Positions 26,151-33,650 of a stretch of 64,000 nt of DNA are shown piece after piece. The position numbers were made by a program, and so were the translations under genes. The notes under the pieces were generated by a model. It ran no database searches. It was not told the origin of the DNA and was given only the letters and a program-made list of their open reading frames with translations. The DNA is from Cytophagales bacterium. GTDB lineage: Bacteria > Bacteroidota > Bacteroidia > Cytophagales > Cyclobacteriaceae. How positions within the stretch are numbered: position 1 is the first letter of the stretch; each line of letters begins with the position of its first letter. The DNA lies in assembly GCA_033344775.1 (NCBI GenBank), contig JAWPMT010000004.1, positions 558,001-622,000 on the forward strand, written 5' to 3'.

Positions 26151-27521
26151 TTAATTAAAATCAGATTCGGTGATTAACTCAATGGCCTTTCTCAGATAGG
26201 CGTCAGGTCCAGCAACGGGAACTTCAAGTGCATTTTCAATTTCATGATCAGGCAAAAGCCCCCTATTTGAAGTCTTTTGTTTAGCTGAGGCCGGAAAACT
26301 GATGAGATATCTGGGTATTCCAATTTTTAGATTTGAATGAGGTAAAATGATTTCCTGTGTCGATCCCGCCGCAAAGCCTTCGTATCGTGTTCCTGTTTCT
26401 TCACCAATCATGTTCGCATTACCGTATTCTTTCAGGTACCTGGCCAAGGTATTTCCAGCAGAATAAGTCTTCCCATTTATCAGAACATATATCTCACCCT
26501 TGAAAGCCAGTTTTGAGGGATTCGGCTTTTTGTAAGTTTTCTCTTGCTGATCCCATGAGATCGTTTTTTTTACAAAGGGATCATTGATTGATGACTTTGA
26601 GATGAAAGGAATCATATCATCTGCGAACTCGTTCCTGCCACCTGTATTATTCCTGAGATCAATGACCAGGTGTTTGATCTCCTTGTTTTGCAACTCTTCA
26701 AAGATGGTTTTATACATCTTTTTGGATTTAACACGGTACTTGTTGACTCTTCTAAAGTCAAATGAAGGCAACTTCAAATAGGCGTATTGCGCATGATAAT
26801 CCAAATCATAAAACCCTTGTTCATTTGTCGCGGTATTACCTGGCTCAGATGGGTAGTATTTTCTTAAGTTAGTCACTAAAGCCTCCCGTACCAGCGCAGC
26901 ACATGACACGATTTGCTCCACTCCTTTTTTATCGTAAAAGGTGATCTCAAAGGTCTGGGGCTGTTCGAGGTATAAATAATACAATGTGGAAAATCGATCT
27001 TCTATTTTCCGATGGGCGTACGTCAGGATGTCTCCATCCGAAGGAACATGCTTGACTAATTCACGTAAGATCTGTTCGGTTTTGACACCATTGATAGCTA
27101 TGATTTCATCTCCTCTCTCAAATGGCTGTTCATCCGTAAAATCTCCGTAGACATAGAGCCTTTGTGCTCTGATCTTTACTTGAATGGGCAGATAGGCATA
27201 AGTATTGTTTCCAAACCCTTGATGAAGCTCATCTTCCCAATCATGCACCACAAAATGGCCTTCATTGGCCATGGCGCACAGTTGACTTACCAGAGAGAAA
27301 AAATGTAAGGTAGATCGTTCTTCGCCCGCGGATTGACTGATGAGTTGATTGGATCGATGATCAAATTCCGGGTGATAATATGAAAGCGCAGGATTATATG
27401 TCTTAATGTTATCCGCTAGATAAGTCAAGTCGTCATTTACCTGAGATGGTTCAAGGTTTTGGGCTAAAACCTGAGTGAAACCAAATAACCAAGCGAATAA
27501 GACCAGATTCCTCATCTCCAC
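26151..27521 (-). CDS. S41 family (tail-specific type) serine peptidase
   Basis: 456 residues with signal MEMRNLVLFAWLFGFTQVLAQ. A PDZ-like segment is seen near 125-160 (FERGDEIIAINGVKTEQIL), and the S41 core from about 225: HLVIDLRNNTGGRNEFADD, then GKTYSAGNTLARYLKEYG with the nucleophile Ser near 354, and GEETGTRYEGFAAGSTQEI. Many Bacteroidota have such exported S41 proteins without known substrates. It is exported to the periplasm and shares a transcript with the small membrane protein downstream. Confidence 0.88.
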   Translation of the reverse strand: MEMRNLVLFAWLFGFTQVLAQNLEPSQVNDDLTYLADNIKTYNPALSYYHPEFDHRSNQLISQSAGEERSTLHFFSLVSQLCAMANEGHFVVHDWEDELHQGFGNNTYAYLPIQVKIRAQRLYVYGDFTDEQPFERGDEIIAINGVKTEQILRELVKHVPSDGDILTYAHRKIEDRFSTLYYLYLEQPQTFEITFYDKKGVEQIVSCAALVREALVTNLRKYYPSEPGNTATNEQGFYDLDYHAQYAYLKLPSFDFRRVNKYRVKSKKMYKTIFEELQNKEIKHLVIDLRNNTGGRNEFADDMIPFISKSSINDPFVKKTISWDQQEKTYKKPNPSKLAFKGEIYVLINGKTYSAGNTLARYLKEYGNANMIGEETGTRYEGFAAGSTQEIILPHSNLKIGIPRYLISFPASAKQKTSNRGLLPDHEIENALEVPVAGPDAYLRKAIELITESDFN

Positions 27522-27715
27522 GAATTTGGCGTCAAATCATCCATGAAAGAGAGAGATTTGACGGAAATTTATACGTCTAAAATATCGGATTCTGCAGCTG
27601 ATTGCAAGCAAGGAGATTCTTCCTATTAACAAACACCAGACTGGCCACACCTAATCAATCTGACCAATAAGTCTCATTTTGAGAAATCTTCTGCATAAAT
27701 CAGGAATACGGACAA

Positions 27716-28246
27716 TCACTCACCCTGCTTTGCTTGCCATTCTTTGACGATGGCCGGCAATTCATCTCCTTCTGCTACAAAGAGCAGAGAAGCAGAATTC
27801 ATACAATAACGCAGCCCAGTAGGTGCCGGACCATCATTGAACACATGTCCCAGGTGAGAGCCACTTCCGGTATCTACGACCTCTGTACGGACCATGCCAT
27901 GACTTCTGTCAACGATCTCTGCAACAGCATTGTCTTCGATGGGCTTGTAAAAGCTTGGCCATCCTGTCCCTGATCTGTACTTATGCTCCGAACTGAACAA
28001 AGGCTGGCCGGTAGCCGCAGAATAATAGATCCCTTTTTTCTTGTTGTTCCAGTATTCTCCCGAAAAAGCCCGTTCTGTTCCCTGCTCACGCAGTACGTAA
28101 AATTGAAAATCCGACAATTGTGATTTCCATTCCGTGTCAGTTTTTTGGATGGGGTATGAGTTTAATTCCTCTGTTGAACCGGATTTTGTCTGGCAAGCCC
28201 CGGTAAGGAATGCAAGGACTAGCGTAAAGGCAATCGATAATCTCAT
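27716..28246 (-). CDS. msrB: peptide-methionine (R)-S-oxide reductase, lipoprotein form
   Basis: 176 residues, lipoprotein signal with Cys18 (LTGAC). MsrB motifs: [29 protein letters not shown] and the catalytic Cys148 in RYCMNSASL. It repairs methionine-R-sulfoxide in envelope proteins. Where zinc-containing MsrBs have CxxC, this one reads SAAT (before GQPLF), and the second CxxC is also absent, so it is a zinc-free form. No MsrA is adjacent. The reductant would be a periplasmic thioredoxin-like protein. Monocistronic by spacing. Confidence 0.95.
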   Translation of the reverse strand: MRLSIAFTLVLAFLTGACQTKSGSTEELNSYPIQKTDTEWKSQLSDFQFYVLREQGTERAFSGEYWNNKKKGIYYSAATGQPLFSSEHKYRSGTGWPSFYKPIEDNAVAEIVDRSHGMVRTEVVDTGSGSHLGHVFNDGPAPTGLRYCMNSASLLFVAEGDELPAIVKEWQAKQGE

Positions 28247-28408
28247 AGTATTCTAATTTTCTTGCGATAACGGAAGGTTAAACCATTTGTTTACTAATCT
28301 CTTCAATTAACTATACAATTGCCCGAATAGATATTTTAATTGTCGTTTCCCCGATAGGTTTTGGGTGGGAAGGATTCACTTTCATAGTTTCATCTTTCAA
28401 AAAAGCTA

Positions 28409-29086
28409 TCAGAATTCACGAAGTAACTTAAGCTCCTGTTCTACCTGATATTGTGAATTTTCCATGACGATTTTCGCATTCACATTACCATCCTTTAATT
28501 CAGAAACAGGCATGTCCACGAGTCCACGTCCTTTCTTTACTTTTATCTCCTTACCGTTAATGTAAATTTTTGAAAACTTCTCGACATTATCACTGATAGC
28601 AACAAAAACTACTTCACCCTTGATTCTTTTGGAACTAAACTCTGTTGGGATGAAAATTAGCTCCAATCGATCAAAGGCTACTTCCATTATTTCAATTCTG
28701 GATTGATAATAATTCAGCAGTTCAATTTCTAATAAGGATAATTGAAGTTGAAAATCCTCATCTGATGAAGTTGCAGTCAGGTTAAAAAACTTGTTCAGGA
28801 GACTTGATTGCACTTCCATTTCCTCGATGAATACTGAAGTTCGTTTCAGTATTTCTTCTTTAGGAAGAACGTGAATAGAATCAAATAAATTAGACATCTG
28901 TAAATTCAGGTCCTTCATTTTAGCTAGCACCCGCATATCCTCACTCATTTGACCCTTCTCCTCTACGAGTATTGTTGCCGATTCGATAGTCTTGTCCGAA
29001 TATGCCCTGATCCAACGATGATCAGTTTGATTAGTGTTGCCGCAGCCATAGACTAAAATCACAGCAACTAAAATGAAATGTTTCAT
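28409..29086 (-). CDS. putative lipoprotein of unknown function
   Basis: 225 residues. The signal MKHFILVAVILVYGC puts the lipid at Cys15. Residues about 30-140 look helical with long amphipathic stretches (paired coiled-coil character), and about 150-225 look strand-rich (GEVVFVAISDNVEKFSKIYINGKEIKVKKG), an Ig-like tail. The helix-then-beta layout recalls parts of GldM-type gliding proteins, but I see no convincing homology. Function unknown. Confidence 0.65.
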   Translation of the reverse strand: MKHFILVAVILVYGCGNTNQTDHRWIRAYSDKTIESATILVEEKGQMSEDMRVLAKMKDLNLQMSNLFDSIHVLPKEEILKRTSVFIEEMEVQSSLLNKFFNLTATSSDEDFQLQLSLLEIELLNYYQSRIEIMEVAFDRLELIFIPTEFSSKRIKGEVVFVAISDNVEKFSKIYINGKEIKVKKGRGLVDMPVSELKDGNVNAKIVMENSQYQVEQELKLLREF

Positions 29087-29157
29087 GATAGCGTAATTTC
29101 GATTTTATCCTTCAAAAAGTTCATTCGAGTTTTGGGTATATCTATTTGACAGATATC

Positions 29158-30384
29158 TCAATCCCCCACACGCACGATGTTCTTCGGCCATGGATCGGGA
29201 AACTGGTGTCCGGAGTGCATCAGGTCTATTTCTTCGTCAGTAAGGAAGCAAGCCTTTAAGGCATCAGTAAAGCGGTCTACTTGTCCCTCATCTCCAATTA
29301 CTGTCAGGTCACAGCATCGATCCCCGAAGCGACCAGGCTCTTTCTCCAACATCTTCTTCAATTCCTGGATCTCGAAATCAGAGATGTTGGGATTATCCTC
29401 TTCAACAACTCCTGCACGCCAGTAGCCGATCAATTCCAGGCTGATGCTACCTGCGGCCTGATTCCATAGCAGAGATAGTTTATCACGACTGGCCAGCCAG
29501 AAGAATCCTTTACTGCGATAAATGCGCTGATCAAGGTGCTGATGGCAAACGTCCCAGAGGCGTTGCGGATGGAAGGGCCGGTCATCTTTGATGACCCGTG
29601 TAGCCAGATCGTAAGGTCGGTCCGCTTTTTCCTCCTCTTCCTCCAATACGGGCTTCAATTCTTTGACCAGTTTGCCAATCTTGAAGTAGTTGTATTCCTC
29701 CAACTCAAACAAAGAATCGATTGCGAGCTTGCCAAAGAAAACAGAATGCGTTGAAGCATAGGGGTTGATCTGTCGAATGTAGGAGGCAATTTCTGTCAGC
29801 CGACCTTCCTCGATCCGGTCTCCTTTTGTGAGGATCAAATGACTGCAAAACATGATTTGCTCCACTAACAGGTTGGTCGTGTCACGCTTGCCTTGTGTCA
29901 GGTTTCGTTGTAAGCGGGGAATAAGACTCTCACCGTAGTTATAATCATGCGCCAGCATCAAACTATCTACCAGAGCAAACATACCTACAAGCTGAACTTG
30001 CTCATGGCCATTAAAGTATTCGGTCAATGGAAGTGGATGGCAACTCCCGGATGTCTCTATAATGATGAGATTAGGGCTTTGAGTAGATAACAACTTTTCA
30101 AGCGCCTGATCAAGTAATTCCAATCCCTTCTTACTGCTTAAAACATAACCATGAATGGACTCCATGATCTGATTGTTGTCCTCCACAGCATCCGTACCCG
30201 CAATCAATTCGCCATCTACATCCAATTCGCTCATGTCATTGACAATGGCACAAACGGGAATGTTATTCTTCTTGGATTGGGCCAGTAATTTTCGGAAAAG
30301 CGTTGTTTTCCCCGATCCCAGGAATCCATTCAGGACAACTGCTGGGATTCGGTTTGAAGCATTATTTTCTGTTGTATTGCTCAC
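29158..30384 (-). CDS. COG0523 (CobW/ZigA) family GTPase lacking the CxCC motif
   Basis: 408 residues. The G domain has Walker A GFLGSGKTTLFRKLL, the IIIETSGSCHPLPL segment and TKGD as the guanine-recognition motif. The C-terminal CobW_C domain starts near RPFHPQRLWDV and includes GFFWLASRDKLSLLW. In most COG0523 metallochaperones a GCICC motif binds Zn or Co; here the equivalent place reads HGYVLSS, so all three cysteines are gone. It should still bind GTP, but metal delivery through the usual site is doubtful. The family's role is metal (mostly zinc) insertion under starvation. No TGCAAC palindrome is seen upstream. Confidence 0.88.
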   Translation of the reverse strand: MSNTTENNASNRIPAVVLNGFLGSGKTTLFRKLLAQSKKNNIPVCAIVNDMSELDVDGELIAGTDAVEDNNQIMESIHGYVLSSKKGLELLDQALEKLLSTQSPNLIIIETSGSCHPLPLTEYFNGHEQVQLVGMFALVDSLMLAHDYNYGESLIPRLQRNLTQGKRDTTNLLVEQIMFCSHLILTKGDRIEEGRLTEIASYIRQINPYASTHSVFFGKLAIDSLFELEEYNYFKIGKLVKELKPVLEEEEEKADRPYDLATRVIKDDRPFHPQRLWDVCHQHLDQRIYRSKGFFWLASRDKLSLLWNQAAGSISLELIGYWRAGVVEEDNPNISDFEIQELKKMLEKEPGRFGDRCCDLTVIGDEGQVDRFTDALKACFLTDEEIDLMHSGHQFPDPWPKNIVRVGD

Positions 30385-30435
30385 TTGATATTTTTCAATT
30401 TAAAGACGAATAACTGGATTGAGGTTGATATGGGT

Positions 30436-31338
30436 TCAATCATTAAAATAATCCCAGGCCAACTTTGCAATCCTCGCGATGATTTCCTGATTGGTGTCAT
30501 CGGTTTCCATAGAATCGCTCACAAATACGCTGATATAGAAATAGGTTCCGTCTGGCAAAAAGACGATCCCGATGTTATTCACGGCTCCAGAGAGCCCTTC
30601 CTCATTCTTTCCTGAGTATCCGGTTTTATGTGCAACGACCGTAGACGCTGGAAGGAACCCCCGAATTCTTTTCTTGCCAGTCTGAGTATCTTTTAAAATC
30701 TGCAGCAAAAATTGATGGCTTTCGTCGCTCCAGGTATTTCCTTTGTTTTCATGGAAAATTTGGAGTAACTGGTTTGCCGCATCAACAGTTGTCCAGTTCT
30801 CATATTGAATATGCCATTTGTCTTGCATGACAATTTCCGGGTACTTGATCGCAATATCCTTAACTCCCAGGCTATGGATATAGTCATGAACCACTTCAGT
30901 GCCTCCTACCAACTCAAAAAGCACATCACAGCCTACATTGTCACTCCAGGCCACGGTATACCGAACAACCTCCGCTAAACTGATTTCAACACCATCAGGA
31001 AACTTTTTACGAAGTGGACTCCATAAGTGCTGATAAGTTTCCATGAAGGACTTATCAATTGATATTTCTTGATCGAGGCTAAGCTTTCCCTGATCTACCT
31101 GATGCAATACCGCGAGTGCCAGATGAAATTTATAAACACTCTGCATCGGCAGGTGCTTACTGCCATTGACACTGATCTTATCTTCCGGTTTATTCCCCCA
31201 GATAGCGACACCAACCGTTGCTGATTTCCCGTCAATTACCTCATTGATAGCTTGTTTGAGGGTGTTGATATCCTGTGCCTCAACCTTGGCGAGAACGAAT
31301 AAACCAAAGAGGAAAGTGAAGGTTATTTTTTTGATCAT
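30436..31338 (-). CDS. class A beta-lactamase, subclass A2-like
   Basis: 300 residues with signal MIKKITFTFLFGLFVLAKVEAQ. All active-site motifs are present: SVYK (Ser67, Lys70), SDN (132-134), the omega-loop Glu168 in YPEIVMQ followed by YENWTT, and HKTG (Lys238-Gly240). The omega-loop form and length match the Bacteroidota subclass A2 group (relatives of CfxA/CblA/PER-type). It hydrolyses beta-lactams in the periplasm; spectrum cannot be judged from sequence. It sits in stable chromosomal context with no mobile element nearby, so it is likely intrinsic. Confidence 0.93.
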   Translation of the reverse strand: MIKKITFTFLFGLFVLAKVEAQDINTLKQAINEVIDGKSATVGVAIWGNKPEDKISVNGSKHLPMQSVYKFHLALAVLHQVDQGKLSLDQEISIDKSFMETYQHLWSPLRKKFPDGVEISLAEVVRYTVAWSDNVGCDVLFELVGGTEVVHDYIHSLGVKDIAIKYPEIVMQDKWHIQYENWTTVDAANQLLQIFHENKGNTWSDESHQFLLQILKDTQTGKKRIRGFLPASTVVAHKTGYSGKNEEGLSGAVNNIGIVFLPDGTYFYISVFVSDSMETDDTNQEIIARIAKLAWDYFND

Positions 31339-31420
31339 AATGATTACACTAGCTGCTCCAAAGTTAGGATGCTAAGTGTTGGTAAGGTGCACTCATTACC
31401 GATGCATCTACAAAAAAATA

Positions 31421-31823
31421 TTACTCCTCACAACAATCCGGATACTCCACCTCCGATTGTTGAATATGTTTCCAATTGATCAGGTGTGCAATCGCAACCA
31501 ATGATCCCCCAGCAGCCATCAATGGAACTTCCAAAGCTTCCGAATGGATCAGCTGACCAGCACTGATCATTAGAAATCCTAATCCAGCAACGATCAATGA
31601 CAGGGGCTTATGGTGATGTTTCTTGTAGCCATGCGATAAAGATGAAATAGCAATTGCAAAACTTGCGGCAATGAAAGAAAATTCAATCCATGGATTCTCC
31701 AGCACTTCAAGACCAGCTAATGGTGCGAATGTGAGTAAAAAAGGTAATGCGATGCAAGGCACAGGTCATAGACGCACTGAAACCAATAAAATCTATGTGC
31801 AGTCCTACGAATCTATTTTTCAT
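31421..31823 (-). pseudogene. merC: merC-like membrane protein gene with a 5-bp frameshift
   Basis: Two frames together make a MerC-domain protein. Frame one starts at the ATG 31821-31823 (MKNRFVGLHIDFIGFSASM, then TCALH) and soon stops; the second frame continues ...CIALPFLLTFAPLAGLEVLENPW to the end (CPDCCEE-like Cys tail). Homologues read CALHC-IALP at this point. Restoring five bases (a second TTGCA copy at about 31751-31757) would rejoin the frames, so a 5-bp slippage deletion at a short tandem repeat explains the break, exactly at the metal-binding cysteines. A GTG at 31760-31762 could start a truncated protein lacking the first Cys. A palindromic operator lies 89 bp upstream. MerC proteins move metal ions such as Hg(II) or possibly Zn. 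Confidence 0.75.
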
Positions 31824-31911
31824 ATCTGTGTTTAAACTCCGAAGCCGCCGGGTAATCCGAGCGTTAATTCATATTAAAAGGCGGCAAATATAGAACCATA
31901 ACAATCATAGA

Positions 31912-31926
31912 TGCAACAAAGTTGCG
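31912..31926. promoter_or_regulatory. palindromic operator, Zur-like (site 2)
   Basis: TGCAAC-AAA-GTTGCG lies between the divergent merC and the small secreted protein gene, 53 bp before the latter's ATG. One mismatch from the perfect palindrome. Confidence 0.6.
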
Positions 31927-31978
31927 TTTAAGAATGATAGTTACTTAGTTTTGTTCTCAATTGACTGTATCAAACATC

Positions 31979-32419
31979 ATGGTTAGACTGGTTTTCATTT
32001 TCTTTTTCTCTTTCTCAATGGCTTTTCCGATGCTCGCACAAACCAAAATCAACTGGAAAACATTGCAGGACGTAGACTGGTCCGAAAAGTATAATGAGGA
32101 ATATGATGCTAATTTTCACTATCCAAATTTCGGTGAGTCGGTGAAGGAACTGGAAGGTCAGGAAATCATTATCAAGGGCTTCATGCTGATCATGGAATCT
32201 GAAGCAACATTCCATATTCTTTCCCGATATCCATTAGCGTCTTGTTTTTTCTGCGGAGCTGCCGGACCTGACTCTATTGTACAATTAGAATTAAAACCGG
32301 GGCATCCTAAATTCACAATAGATCAGCGAGTGGCCATCAGGGGAAAATTAAAATTAAATCAGGATGACTTTGATCAATGCAATTTCATTCTCACAGATGC
32401 TGAACCATATACTAAATAA
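31979..32419 (+). CDS. small secreted protein with SCFFCG motif (DUF3299-like)
   Basis: 146 residues from the ATG at 31979 (a TTG six codons earlier is less likely), with signal MVRLVFIFFFSFSMAFPMLAQ. The mature protein reads INWKTLQDVDW, ELEGQEIIIKGFMLIM, LASCFFCGAAGPDSIVQLEL and FTIDQRVAIRGKLKL, an OB-like beta-barrel with a CxxC pair, like DUF3299 proteins. A paralogue with the same motif order lies at 32442-32942. CxxC next to a metal-responsive operator suggests a role in envelope metal handling, but that is inference. Confidence 0.72.
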   Translation: MVRLVFIFFFSFSMAFPMLAQTKINWKTLQDVDWSEKYNEEYDANFHYPNFGESVKELEGQEIIIKGFMLIMESEATFHILSRYPLASCFFCGAAGPDSIVQLELKPGHPKFTIDQRVAIRGKLKLNQDDFDQCNFILTDAEPYTK

Positions 32420-32441
32420 CTTTTTATCTTCAGCAAATTGG

Positions 32442-32942
32442 TTAAAAGGCTTCTTTTGTCACCTTGGCACCAGTTATGATAAACGCTAATTTATTAACAT
32501 CGCTGTTGTTTAACTCGAGTTTTCCCGTCACCGCCAGACGCTGATCAGTTCGAAACGAAGGAGCTTCAGTTTCCAACGTTACCATCGCAACGGATTCAAC
32601 TCCTGCGTGTCCACAATAGAAACAACTGGAATTGGGAAATCGCGAAATGATGATGACCGAATCCCATTTCGAATAAGGCAAAAAGTAACCAGACAATTTG
32701 ATATCACTACCTTCCATCTCCAGGATATCCGGTGTGAAAACGGGTAAACGATAATGACTGCTGGCTGATTCAACATACTTCCTTTCCGAAGTGATTTCAG
32801 CAAACATCTTCCAATGACTGAAGGAAGCATCGTCAGATGGGGCATGCCAACTAGGGCTATCTTTCTCTAAAACGAAAAAGTACACCATCGCAGCAATGGA
32901 TACTACGAAAGATACTTTCCTCAAAATATTTTGCCTATTCAT
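32442..32942 (-). CDS. membrane-anchored paralogue with SCFYCG motif (DUF3299-like)
   Basis: 166 residues from the ATG at 32940-32942; the frame continues upstream through the operator but without protein-like features. An N-terminal helix (VSFVVSIAAMVYFFVLE) anchors or exports it. The core repeats the order seen in the 31979 gene: LEMEGSDIKLSGYFLPY, NSSCFYCGHAGVESVAMVTLE, FRTDQRLAVTGKLELN. The two genes are convergent with 22 bp between their stops and each has its own palindromic operator upstream, so they probably respond to the same signal. Confidence 0.72.
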   Translation of the reverse strand: MNRQNILRKVSFVVSIAAMVYFFVLEKDSPSWHAPSDDASFSHWKMFAEITSERKYVESASSHYRLPVFTPDILEMEGSDIKLSGYFLPYSKWDSVIIISRFPNSSCFYCGHAGVESVAMVTLETEAPSFRTDQRLAVTGKLELNNSDVNKLAFIITGAKVTKEAF

Positions 32943-32980
32943 CTCGATTTGGGAGAAAATTAGTTTTTGATGCTTACAAT

Positions 32981-32995
32981 TGCAACCATGTTGCA
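32981..32995. promoter_or_regulatory. palindromic operator, Zur-like (site 3)
   Basis: TGCAAC-CAT-GTTGCA, a perfect 6-3-6 palindrome between the divergent SCFYCG gene (39 bp before its ATG) and mogA (21 bp before its GTG). Confidence 0.62.
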
Positions 32996-33015
32996 TTTTC
33001 AAGACCCAAAATGAC

Positions 33016-33477
33016 GTGGAGCAAGCAAGAATAGGCATCATTAATGTTTCCGATCGCGCCATTCGGGGTGAGTATGAAGACCTCCCGGGAAAAGAGGTAA
33101 AACGCCTTCTAGATCTGTGGCTGGTGTCAGAATGGGAGGCAGTTTACGCGGTAGTCCCTGACGAACAAGATCAATTAGAAACGGAGATGATCCGGATGGT
33201 AGATCAGGAAGGTTGTTGTCTCATCGTCACAACAGGAGGCACGGGACCGGCCATAAGAGATGTGACTCCTGAAGCCACCATGGCTGTTAGTGAAAAACTG
33301 CTTCCCGGATTTGGAGAGCTGATGCGACAAGTCAGCCTTCAATATGTACCTACCGCGATCCTCTCCCGACAGACGGCTGGTATCCGTGGTAAATCCCTGA
33401 TTGTCAACCTTCCAGGAAAACCCAAATCGATTAGTGAGTGCCTGGAAGCAGTGTTTCCTGCTATTGCATTGATCTGA
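33016..33477 (+). CDS. mogA: molybdopterin adenylyltransferase MogA
   Basis: 153 residues if the GTG at 33016 is used; an upstream TTG would put the start inside the palindromic operator, so the GTG is preferred. Family motifs: GIINVSDRAIRGEYEDLPGKEV at the start, and TTGGTGPAIRDVTPEAT, the signature of MogA/MoaB. The enzyme adenylates molybdopterin before Mo insertion. No other moco genes are nearby, and its placement beside a putative zinc-type operator is unexpected; the palindrome may serve only the divergent gene. Confidence 0.88.
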   Translation: MEQARIGIINVSDRAIRGEYEDLPGKEVKRLLDLWLVSEWEAVYAVVPDEQDQLETEMIRMVDQEGCCLIVTTGGTGPAIRDVTPEATMAVSEKLLPGFGELMRQVSLQYVPTAILSRQTAGIRGKSLIVNLPGKPKSISECLEAVFPAIALI

Positions 33478-33650
33478 TAGAAGGCCCTTATCTGGAAACT
33501 GATGAAACACACATGAAAGTTTTCAGGCCTAAAAAAGGATGAGTAATCCAATAAACGAAAAGTTAAAGCCCGGATCATGCATCAACAGTGATCCGGGTTT
33601 CATCATATTTACTGACGTATAAAGCCGTAAGGCCAAAAATTCGAATAGAG

